A DNA stretch of 64,000 nucleotides from DASYDU01 sp050248495 (GTDB taxonomy: Bacteria > Planctomycetota > Planctomycetia > Pirellulales > Lacipirellulaceae). The notes below the pieces were generated by a model, which ran no database searches, had not been told where the DNA came from, and worked only from the letters and a program-made list of their open reading frames with translations. Shown here piece by piece: positions 44,646-52,349 of the stretch. The DNA lies in contig JBFWSG010000007.1 in the NCBI GenBank assembly GCA_050248495.1, forward strand, positions 1-64,000, in the 5' to 3' direction. Numbering within the stretch: the stretch's first letter is position 1; each line of letters starts with the position of its first letter. Position numbers and translations under genes: made by a program.

Positions 44646-46528
44646 TGCGGTACGCGGCGTTGTGGATATTCGCGCTCGTTCTCTCGACTGGCGGCGGCCT
44701 CTGGGTCGGCGCGTCGCCGGCCTGGGCGCAAGAGTCGCCGCCCGCCGATGCCGCTGCACCGGCCGATCCGGCCGCCGCACCTGCGGGTGAGGCAGCCGCG
44801 CCCGCCGAAGCGCCGCCGGAGCCCGTCCATGTGGCGCTCGACAAGTGGGATGACGCCCATTCCATCGGTCGCGTCAAAGGCTCACTGGTCAGCTGGATGA
44901 AGCTGTTGGCCGTCGCCTTCATTTTTCTGATCTGGGTCCGTTCGGGCGACTGGATCAACTATGACACGCAAATCTTCGGCTTCAGCTATGGCACCTGGAA
45001 CTCCGTCATCTTCTTTCCGTTCTTTCTCGTGCTGGTGCTGTTCACTTTTCCGGTGATCGTCGGCATCGCCATCTTCTGGCTGTCATTGGCGTTGCTTTGG
45101 ATCAGCTACCTGGGCGCGTTCATTCCTTACACCGTCACCCGCAACGGCAAAGTCTCGCTGCACGAAAAGGTTTTCACCTCCGACTGGTTTCGCTACGAGG
45201 TCGCCACCATGCTCAACAAAGTGGGCATGAAGATGGAAGCGGAGCGAAAGGCCGACTACGAAAAAGGAGCCCCCGTCGACCTGATGGCACTCGAGGCAGC
45301 CGACGAGCGAACCAATCAAGCCAATCTGGTGACTGCCCGCCAATCGCCCGGCTACTTGCTGGTGAAAGAGCTGGTCGCCGAAATGGCCGACCGCCGCGCC
45401 GACCGCGCGATGCTCGACTATTCCCAGCAGTCGGTCGTTTGCCGGCAGCTTGTCGACGGCGTCTGGCACAATGGGCGGACCATGGACCGTGAAGCGGGCG
45501 ACGTGATGCTCGCGGTGATGAAAGTCCTCTCGAATCTGGAAATGAACGAACGCCGCAAAAAGCAGAGCGGCAAGTTCGGCGCCAAGTACAACGGCCACTC
45601 CTACGTCCTGCCGCTGGTGAGCCAAGGCGTGAAGACCGGCGAGCGGGTGGTCGTCGATTTGATGGGCGGTCAGCGGGCCAGTTACAAAACCTACGAAAGC
45701 CTCGGCATGCGGAAAAAGCTCGCCGAGCAGTGGGCCGATCAACTGGCCCGCGACAAGGGCTTGGTAATCATTGCCGGTTTGCCCGAAGGCGGCATCACCA
45801 CCACCACCGACGTCTCGGTCATGGAGACCGACCGGCTGCTCCGCGATTTCGTGGCGATCGAAGAGGAAAAGCACCGCGAGCGCGAAATTGAGAACATCGA
45901 GGTCACGACTTACAGTGCCGAACGGGGCGAAACGCCGGCTACCATCCTGCCCGCCTTGATCCGCAAATACCCGAACGCCTACATCTGCCGGGACTTCGTC
46001 GATGCCGAATCGGCGAAAATCCTCTTGGCCGAGGTCGCCGACGAAGGCCGCATGGTGATCACCACGATTCAGGCCAAGGACGCGCCGGAATCGCTGCTGC
46101 GGATGCTGCAAAAGCAAGTGCCGCAGCGCGAGTTCGCCAAGAACGTGACGGCGGTTTTGTGCGTGCGGCTGATCCGCAAGCTTTGCGAAGATTGCCGCGT
46201 AGCCTACGAACCGACACCCGACCTGGCCAAGAAGCTCGGCCTGCCGGAAGGGAAGGTCGAGGCCCTCTACCGCACGCCCAAGCCGGAAGAGGTCGAAAAG
46301 CCCTGCAAGAAGTGCGCGGGCCTCGGCTACTTCGGCCGGACCGGGCTGTTCGAGCTGCTGGAAATCGACGATGCGGTTCGCCAGCTGTTGATCAAGGAAC
46401 CGAAATTGGAGTTGATCCGCAAAGCCGCCAAGTCGGCGGGCATGCGCTCGTTTCAGGAAGAAGGCGTGCTGCTGATCGCCAAGGGCGTCACGTCGCTCGC
46501 CGAACTGCAGCGCGTGTTGAAACAATAG
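44645..46528 (+). CDS. Membrane-embedded PilB/GspE-like protein lacking both Walker motifs
   Basis: 627 residues. Signal-like N-terminus (1-28), then an Ala/Pro-rich linker and at least three membrane helices (about 84-165). A GspE/PilB-like ATPase region runs from about 260. Its Walker A position reads GLPEGGITTTT (378-388): the Lys of GPTGSGKTT is Ile384. The Walker B/Asp region (ICRDFVDAESAKILLAEVA) has lost the GE of the family, and the His box reads ITTIQAKDA. The zinc-binding pairs CEDC and CKKC are kept. It starts on the last base of the PilT-type stop, so it probably partners that ATPase. Confidence 0.8.
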   Translation: MRYAALWIFALVLSTGGGLWVGASPAWAQESPPADAAAPADPAAAPAGEAAAPAEAPPEPVHVALDKWDDAHSIGRVKGSLVSWMKLLAVAFIFLIWVRSGDWINYDTQIFGFSYGTWNSVIFFPFFLVLVLFTFPVIVGIAIFWLSLALLWISYLGAFIPYTVTRNGKVSLHEKVFTSDWFRYEVATMLNKVGMKMEAERKADYEKGAPVDLMALEAADERTNQANLVTARQSPGYLLVKELVAEMADRRADRAMLDYSQQSVVCRQLVDGVWHNGRTMDREAGDVMLAVMKVLSNLEMNERRKKQSGKFGAKYNGHSYVLPLVSQGVKTGERVVVDLMGGQRASYKTYESLGMRKKLAEQWADQLARDKGLVIIAGLPEGGITTTTDVSVMETDRLLRDFVAIEEEKHREREIENIEVTTYSAERGETPATILPALIRKYPNAYICRDFVDAESAKILLAEVADEGRMVITTIQAKDAPESLLRMLQKQVPQREFAKNVTAVLCVRLIRKLCEDCRVAYEPTPDLAKKLGLPEGKVEALYRTPKPEEVEKPCKKCAGLGYFGRTGLFELLEIDDAVRQLLIKEPKLELIRKAAKSAGMRSFQEEGVLLIAKGVTSLAELQRVLKQ

Positions 46529-46589
46529 AAATAGATTGGCCGCACGCCCGCGACCAATGCGAGTGGGCGAACAACAAGGGTTACCTACG

Positions 46590-47204
46590 ATGTATTCGGC
46601 AATTTACCTGGCGACATGGTTCGCAGGATCCTCGATGATGGTTCGCGAGGGACTGTGGAGCAACGCGATTTCGCTCGTGAACATCCTGATCAGCGGCCTG
46701 GTCGCGTTCGGCTTCTACTCGCCGATCACGGTCTACCTGGATGAGATGCTCAATGGCGAGTACACCTATCTGCTGGACTTCGTCGTCATTTGGGCGCTGT
46801 TTGTGATCACGATGCTCATCTGCCGCGTCCTCACCGGACTGGCGTCCAAAACGCGCATGCGCTTCAAGCATCCGATCGATCCCATCGGCGGCCCGATCGT
46901 CGGCGAGCTGGCCTCCTGGGTTCTGGCGGCATTCGTGATGGCCACGCTCCACACCTCGCCCATGCCGAAGGAAGCCTTTGGGGGCCGCCTCGTTTATACG
47001 CCGGCCGAAGTCGATTCCAGTTTCGCGCTCTTCAACCCCGATCTGGGCTGGTTGCGATTCGTCGAGCGAGTTACCAAGTCGGACGGCTTCGGCCGCAGCG
47101 GCAGCAAAGGCTTTTCCGCCAAGGCATTTGTCAAAATCTACGCGGAGCATCGCGATGCCTTCGGCAAGGCCGACGCAGGGTGGATTCGCGTGCGACGCAG
47201 CTAG
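46590..47204 (+). CDS. CvpA-like membrane protein
   Basis: 204 residues with four hydrophobic segments (for example ISLVNILISGLVAFGF and YLLDFVVIWALFVITMLICR), the CvpA/colicin V production arrangement. The C-terminal part is soluble and basic. It lies 61 bp after the PilB-like gene and in the same direction. CvpA proteins affect envelope stress and secretion in proteobacteria. ATG 46590 is used, with no better RBS for the longer frame. Confidence 0.65.
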   Translation: MYSAIYLATWFAGSSMMVREGLWSNAISLVNILISGLVAFGFYSPITVYLDEMLNGEYTYLLDFVVIWALFVITMLICRVLTGLASKTRMRFKHPIDPIGGPIVGELASWVLAAFVMATLHTSPMPKEAFGGRLVYTPAEVDSSFALFNPDLGWLRFVERVTKSDGFGRSGSKGFSAKAFVKIYAEHRDAFGKADAGWIRVRRS

Positions 47205-47258
47205 TCAGTATGTAGTTCGTTGGACCACCGGCCCCGCGCTCATCACAGGAAGTTTGCC

Positions 47259-48038
47259 GTGGAAACCCGCATTCACTCTGCTGTCGAATCGCATCCGTCC
47301 GTGATCGGCCTGGACGAAGAATCGAACTATCGCACGCCGAGCGTGCTGGCGATCGTCAGCCTGATATTGGGCCTCGCCGCGCCGTTGGCGCTGTTCGCGC
47401 CGCTCGTGCTGCTGATTCCCATTGCCGGCGCGCTCGTCGCGCTGATGGCCATTCGGCAGATCATCGCCAGCGACGGGGCCCTGTTCGGACGCGCCGCGGC
47501 CAACATCGGGTTGGCCCTGTCGATCGCCGCGATCGCCGCGGCTTTTGCCCGCACAGCCCTCACCGAGCAATTCTTGTCCCGACAAGCGCGGGCGACCGCC
47601 GATCAGTGGTTCGACCTCCTCCGGGCCGGTGACGTTCAGCAGGCTTACGACCTGACTGTGGGCAGCCGCCAAGCGCCCCCCAAAGCGCCGCCAGGTTCGC
47701 ACGAAGCAGAAACCGAACCGCAGGTGTCGCCGATCGAGACGTTTCGCGCCGACCCGGTCGTTCATTTTCTCTTGGAGCATGCGCAGGGGAAGCCGGTTGC
47801 CTATGTCCGCGACGAAGTCGTCGACCCGGCCGCCATTTTCAATGCCCGCGTTCAACAGCTCTACGAGGTCACCGTGCCGACCGAGGGATCGAACTCGCCG
47901 ACGACTTCGATCGAGCTGATCTTGCAGCGGACGCGCGGCATCGGCGTGAGCCCCAACGAATGGCTTGTGGCCGCATATTCAAGCCGCGACCTGCCTCCCG
48001 CGGCAGCGAACGACCCGCACGCCGGCCACGTGCACTGA
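47259..48038 (+). CDS. DUF4190-like membrane protein
   Basis: 259 residues. Two membrane helices near 30-90 (VLAIVSLILGLAAPLALFAP, AALVALMAIRQI region) are of the DUF4190 type, followed by a soluble domain of about 150 residues with a NTF2-like pattern (ADQWFDLLRAGDVQQAYDLT). The GTG start at 47259 is supported by AGGAAG 7 bp upstream. It completes the cluster starting with the PilT-type gene; all are on one strand. Confidence 0.65.
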   Translation: METRIHSAVESHPSVIGLDEESNYRTPSVLAIVSLILGLAAPLALFAPLVLLIPIAGALVALMAIRQIIASDGALFGRAAANIGLALSIAAIAAAFARTALTEQFLSRQARATADQWFDLLRAGDVQQAYDLTVGSRQAPPKAPPGSHEAETEPQVSPIETFRADPVVHFLLEHAQGKPVAYVRDEVVDPAAIFNARVQQLYEVTVPTEGSNSPTTSIELILQRTRGIGVSPNEWLVAAYSSRDLPPAAANDPHAGHVH

Positions 48039-48430
48039 GCCGTGTCGCTCGCTCCCGGCCGGCATCGGCCGCACCTTTCGTCGGCATATCCGGAATAGCC
48101 CGCAAGGTTTACCACTTGCGCCGGGTGGCAATTTCTGCCCTCGACCTTTGCTTTCGAGCGGCGAGTGGCCGGTGCGGCTCCGGCAGGCCTTCGGCAGTCG
48201 ACAAAGGTTACCAAGGCCATGCACAGTGGCAAGATTTTCCGCGCGTTTTCCAGTAAGCGCACTTCCACCACTGCTTGGCTCCAAGTCGATATGAACCACG
48301 AGGCGTTGGACTGATTCGGCGATGCCCTTTCTGGACGCTTTACGTTCGAGCGGGATTCGCCATCACCTAACTAGACGCGAAATAGAACGGACGGACGCTC
48401 GCGTCGGTTATCGAAAGAGGAGTCGAAGCG
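48039..48430. other. Long non-coding upstream region of the barrel protein
   Basis: 392 bp with no protein-like frame. A convincing -35/-10 pair was not found. The final part holds a good GAGGAG ribosome site (48416-48422) for the next gene. A GC-rich inverted segment around 48054-48072 (CCGGCCGGCATCGGCCG) could form a short hairpin. Confidence 0.5.
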
Positions 48431-49804
48431 GTGAGAATTTTGAAGTGGACTATGAGTATGGCCATACTGGCCATCTGTGCCACCCCGGCGGTGGCGCAGC
48501 AATCAATTCAAACGGCGTTTAATTACAACCTGGCCGACGACGCTGCGGCCGCTCCGGCAGCGGCTGCCCCGGCCGAGGAGCCGAAGGCGGCTGACGATTC
48601 GTCGTCGAGCTCGTGCGGCTGCGGCGAGGAAGCCAGCTGCGGTTGTGAGCCGAGCTGCGGCTGCGACGGCGGCTGCTCGTGCGGTTGCAACGACGGCTGC
48701 TGCCTGTTCGGCGACTGCTGCCTGGGCGATGCCTGGACGCTCAAGAGCTGCTACGATCCCTGCGGCTCGTGTGACCACACGATCGCCGGCTGGGTGGCGA
48801 TGGCCTACTACGACGACAACGATCGTCTCTCGGTTCAGCCGGGCGACCTGTTGTCGTTCGAAGACTATCCGGACCACCTGAACCTGACGCAGGCCTGGAT
48901 CTACTTCGAGAAGATTGCCGCCACCGACGGCTGCAGCGCCGACTGGGGCTATCGCTTCGACATGATGTACGGCGTCGACGCCCAGAAGACGCAGGCCTTC
49001 GGCAACGACAGCCCGGTCTGGGACGTGACGTTCGACAACGGCGTCTACGGCTGGGCCATGCCGCAAGCCTACGGCGAAATCGGCTTCAACGATTGGAGCG
49101 TGAAGATCGGTCACTTCTTCACGCCGGTCGGCTACGAAGTGATTCCGGCCATCGGCAATTTCTTCTTCAGCCACTCGTACACGATGTTCAACAGCGAGCC
49201 GTTTACCCACACGGGCGTCTTGGGCACCTACAGCGGCTACGAGGACGTGACGGTCTACGCCGGCTGGACGGCTGGCTGGGACACCGGTTTCGATCAGGCC
49301 CAGGGCGGCAGCAACTGGCTCGGCGGTATCGGCTTCAAGCCGATGGACGACGTGACCGTGACCTACGTCTCGACGGCCGGCAACTTCGGTCTCCGCACCG
49401 CCGGTGAAAGCGGCTACAGCCAATCGGTGGTCGCCGTGGCTGACCTCTCCGACAAGACGCAGTATGTGTTCCAGACCGACTGGGTCGATGCCAACGGCTT
49501 CTACAACAACCCCGGCTTCGACAACGACGAATACGGCATCAACCAGTACTTGTTCTACACGATGAACGATTGCTGGAAGAGCGGTGTCCGAATGGAATGG
49601 TGGAAGTCGAACGCCCCGACCGGCGAGAGCCAATCGTTCTACGAAATCACCGGCGGCGTGAACTACCGGCCCCATGCGAACCTCGTGTTCCGGCCGGAAA
49701 TTCGCTACAACTGGACTCCGGGCGAGAATGCCGCCAACTCGGCCTACGGCATCAACGACTGGAACAACACGGTGTTTGCGATCGACGCGATTGCCACGTT
49801 CTAA
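48431..49804 (+). CDS. Cysteine-rich outer-membrane beta-barrel (porin-like) protein
   Basis: 457 residues, GTG start with GAGGAG 9 bp upstream. Signal peptide 1-22, then an Ala-rich linker and a segment with 16 cysteines between residues 62 and 114 (CGCG, CGCE, CGCD, CNDGCC repeats). The rest (about 120-457) alternates polar and aromatic residues in amphipathic strands and ends in IATF, with terminal Phe as in outer-membrane barrels. This architecture is characteristic of planctomycete barrel proteins of the BBP2/DUF1597-like kind. The cysteine block is likely disulfide-rich or a metal-binding plug. A strong terminator follows. Confidence 0.82.
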   Translation: MRILKWTMSMAILAICATPAVAQQSIQTAFNYNLADDAAAAPAAAAPAEEPKAADDSSSSSCGCGEEASCGCEPSCGCDGGCSCGCNDGCCLFGDCCLGDAWTLKSCYDPCGSCDHTIAGWVAMAYYDDNDRLSVQPGDLLSFEDYPDHLNLTQAWIYFEKIAATDGCSADWGYRFDMMYGVDAQKTQAFGNDSPVWDVTFDNGVYGWAMPQAYGEIGFNDWSVKIGHFFTPVGYEVIPAIGNFFFSHSYTMFNSEPFTHTGVLGTYSGYEDVTVYAGWTAGWDTGFDQAQGGSNWLGGIGFKPMDDVTVTYVSTAGNFGLRTAGESGYSQSVVAVADLSDKTQYVFQTDWVDANGFYNNPGFDNDEYGINQYLFYTMNDCWKSGVRMEWWKSNAPTGESQSFYEITGGVNYRPHANLVFRPEIRYNWTPGENAANSAYGINDWNNTVFAIDAIATF

Positions 49805-49924
49805 ACAGAGCCGCAGCAAGACGGACAGCGGTGAGTTTGCAGCAGAGAACAGAAGACACGAGAACGAACGAGAACTGTTGAGTTAGCCACACGAAACGCC
49901 TCCGCTAGTACGAGCGTCCCTCCA

Positions 49925-49966
49925 CCGGGGACCGGTTTCGCAAGGAATCGGTCCCCGGATTTTTTT
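49925..49966 (+). terminator. Rho-independent terminator of the barrel gene
   Basis: A perfect 10-bp stem, CCGGGGACCG (49925-49934) and CGGTCCCCGG (49949-49958), with a 14-nt loop and a T7 run. It lies 120 bp after the stop. The rest of 49805-50155 holds no further gene. Confidence 0.93.
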
Positions 49967-50155
49967 GCGCCCAGGGTCTGGCCACATTTTTGCCTCGCAA
50001 GTCGCGCTCTGCTCGCAGTCATTCCGCGAAAATGGGGGCTGACCCTCTTGCGCTCGTCTGCGGCCGTCAGTCCTCCGTGGTTGCCGCTTTCGCCGGCCCT
50101 TGGCTAAGATGTGGGGCGGCCAAGGCATCCTTCTGGAACAGGCGAGAACCTCACG

Positions 50156-50965
50156 ATGAGCACCGATACCGTAGCCGCTAATACGTCCGCCACCGAACCC
50201 GCGGCCAGGCCGCGCTGGCAGCCGATCGAAGCGCTGGAGCGCCGCGTGCTGGGAGTGCTCGTCGAAAAAGCCAAGACGACTCCCGAGAACTACCCACTCT
50301 CGATCAACGCCCTCAAGAATGGCTGCAATCAGAAGAACAACCGCTCACCGCTGATGAACGTCGAAGAGGACCAGGTCGATGCGGCCCTCGAGTCGCTCCG
50401 CAAGCTTGGCGCGGTGTCGGAGATCCAAGGCAGCGGCCGCGTCGACAAATACCGGCACCTGGCCTACGACTGGCTCGGCGTCGAAAAGGTCGAACTGGCC
50501 GTGATGGCGGAGCTGTTGCTGCGCGGCGCGCAGACCGTGGGCGAGTTGCGGGGCAGGGCGGCCCGCATGGAACCGATCAAGGACATGACCGAGCTGCGGC
50601 CGGTGCTCGATTCCTTGCAGTCCAAGGGACTCGTCATCTTCCTTACGCCCGAAGGTCGCGGGGCGATCGTGACACATACGCTCTACCAGGAGCGCGAGAT
50701 GGAAAAAGTCCGCCGCGAGGCGGCCAACATGGTGACCAGCGAAGAGTCGTCGCCGCGCGAAGCACCGCCTGTTGCGGCTCGTTCGGTCCCGGCCGCCGTG
50801 CCGCCGCCCGCAGTTTCCCCAAGCAGCGGCCCGGAAGTCGCCCGACTGCGCGAGGAGCTCGCCGCCCTCCGCCGCGAGTTGTCTTCGACGCGGACTGAGT
50901 TTCAATCGGCCCTCGACGAGCTACGCCGCGGGCTCGAAGAGCTGAATCGACAACTGGGCAACTAA
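50156..50965 (+). CDS. DUF480 / YceH-type protein
   Basis: 269 residues. Two winged-helix segments (LEAL/ERRVLGVLVEKAKTTPENYP and AVMAELLLRGAQTVGELRGR) match the YceH/DUF480 family, here followed by a disordered linker and a C-terminal coiled coil (LREELAALRRELSSTR, about 220-269). YceH's exact function is unknown. ATG 50156 is used; the GTG-initiated longer frame at 50111 is not needed. Confidence 0.85.
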   Translation: MSTDTVAANTSATEPAARPRWQPIEALERRVLGVLVEKAKTTPENYPLSINALKNGCNQKNNRSPLMNVEEDQVDAALESLRKLGAVSEIQGSGRVDKYRHLAYDWLGVEKVELAVMAELLLRGAQTVGELRGRAARMEPIKDMTELRPVLDSLQSKGLVIFLTPEGRGAIVTHTLYQEREMEKVRREAANMVTSEESSPREAPPVAARSVPAAVPPPAVSPSSGPEVARLREELAALRRELSSTRTEFQSALDELRRGLEELNRQLGN

Positions 50966-50988
50966 CACCCGTGGCGGAACGGTTTGCC

Positions 50989-52059
50989 ATGCAGCCCTCC
51001 GATCGCCGACCTTCCGCAAATCTGGGATTGGCCGGCTTCCTCAAACGGAACTGCTTTTGGCTGCTCGTGGCCTGTTACCTGCTGGCTGCCCTTTGGCCGT
51101 GGCCGGGTAGAGAAATGCGCTCCTGGCGGTGGACTCCCGCGGTGCTCCCTGCTGTGGAGATCTCATTACCTCTGATGTTGTTGGCCGTGCTTTTGTTCTG
51201 CGCCGCACTCCAGACCGATGCCTCTCAAATCCGATCGATTCGCTCCCGTCCCTGGGCGCTGTTGTCCGCCACTTTGGCGGTGTGGATCGCTCCTGCAATT
51301 CTCGTCCTGCTGGCGGCCTGGACGTTGCCGCTGGTCGTCGACGAGCAAGCGAATTCCGAGTTACTAGTCGGGCTGGCGCTCGTAGCGTCGATGCCGGTGG
51401 CCAATTCATCGGTCGGCTGGACGCAATTGGTCCGCGGCAATCTGGCGCTGAGCCTGTCGCTGGTCTTGGTGACGATTTTTCTCTCCCCCTGGATCACTCC
51501 GGCGCTCCTGAGTTCCCTGCGTTTCACCTTGAGCGCGGCCGACCGCTCTCATTTCACGGCCTTGATCGATAGTTTCTCCGGCGCGTTCTTCATCATTTGG
51601 GTCGTGCTGCCCACCGTCGCGGGCCTGGCCTGCCGGCATTCGCTCGGCGGCGAGCGCGTCTCGGGCCTGGGGGGGTGGCTGACGACGATCAGCGTGCTTT
51701 GCTTGCTGGCCTTGAACTACGTGAACGCGGCCCTCGCATTTCCTGAGGTCGTCCAGCAGTCGCAATACGCGACACTCTGCGCGACGATTGCCTTCGCCTT
51801 AGCGGTCAGCGCGGTGGGTCTGGCGGCGGGGTCCATCCTGGCGCGGCTGCTCCACGAGGACAGCCCCACACGGCTGGCCTTAATGTTTGGACTTTCCATG
51901 AAGCACACGGGTCTGGCGCTGATACTCGCCGGGGCGGTGCTGGCCGAAGAACGCCTGGCGATCCTGATGATCGTGCTGGCCACGCTCGCGCAACATCTGC
52001 TGGCAGGTTTGGTACAATGGCGCACCGCTCCCGACCTCAGCTCTCGAGAATCCCCATGA
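50989..52059 (+). CDS. BASS-type (bile-acid:sodium symporter-like) transporter
   Basis: 356 residues with about nine to ten membrane helices. The final segment (ALMFGLSMKHTGLALILAG) and the pattern around NSSVGWTQL are like the BASS/SBF superfamily of Na+-coupled solute carriers. The substrate is unknown. It overlaps the next gene by 4 bp (ATGA). A GTG at 50971, in frame, is an alternative start. Confidence 0.75.
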   Translation: MQPSDRRPSANLGLAGFLKRNCFWLLVACYLLAALWPWPGREMRSWRWTPAVLPAVEISLPLMLLAVLLFCAALQTDASQIRSIRSRPWALLSATLAVWIAPAILVLLAAWTLPLVVDEQANSELLVGLALVASMPVANSSVGWTQLVRGNLALSLSLVLVTIFLSPWITPALLSSLRFTLSAADRSHFTALIDSFSGAFFIIWVVLPTVAGLACRHSLGGERVSGLGGWLTTISVLCLLALNYVNAALAFPEVVQQSQYATLCATIAFALAVSAVGLAAGSILARLLHEDSPTRLALMFGLSMKHTGLALILAGAVLAEERLAILMIVLATLAQHLLAGLVQWRTAPDLSSRESP

Positions 52060-52331
52060 CCGACAAACCACAACCGACTTCATCCCCAGCCGCCGTCCCC
52101 CAGCCGTCGGCCGACGAATTGGCGAAGGCCTACAAGGCCTTCAAGAAGCGGCTCAAGCTCACGCAGCTCGACGACGCCTCGCGGATCGGCGTTGGGCCGA
52201 TGTCCAGCGGCGGCAAATCGGGCATCGTGGCCATCTCGCCGCCGCGCGAATACCCCAAGGCCGTTTGGGAAGCCCTCGTCGAACAGGGCAAGCTCAAACG
52301 GGCGAGCCAGGGGCAATACGGGCTGGCGTAG
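52056..52331 (+). CDS. Small conserved protein
   Basis: 91 residues. It begins with a Pro/Ser-rich stretch and has a helical, basic core (ELAKAYKAFKKRLKLTQLDD), ending with REYPKAVWEALVEQGKLKRA. There is no membrane segment. It begins in the stop of the transporter gene, so is coupled. The pattern resembles a winged-helix-like fold, but no family is recognised. Confidence 0.65.
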   Translation: MTDKPQPTSSPAAVPQPSADELAKAYKAFKKRLKLTQLDDASRIGVGPMSSGGKSGIVAISPPREYPKAVWEALVEQGKLKRASQGQYGLA

Positions 52332-52349
52332 ACGCGAGAGGAACTGCGG

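Noticed and set aside
45083..46525. 480-codon open frame on the minus strand opposite the PilB-like gene
   Set aside because: It is the complement of a clear plus-strand gene with conserved blocks. Long antisense frames are expected at this GC content.
48503..49819. 438-codon minus-strand frame opposite the barrel gene
   Set aside because: Amino acid content is Val/Arg-rich and repetitive, a reading artefact of the real gene.
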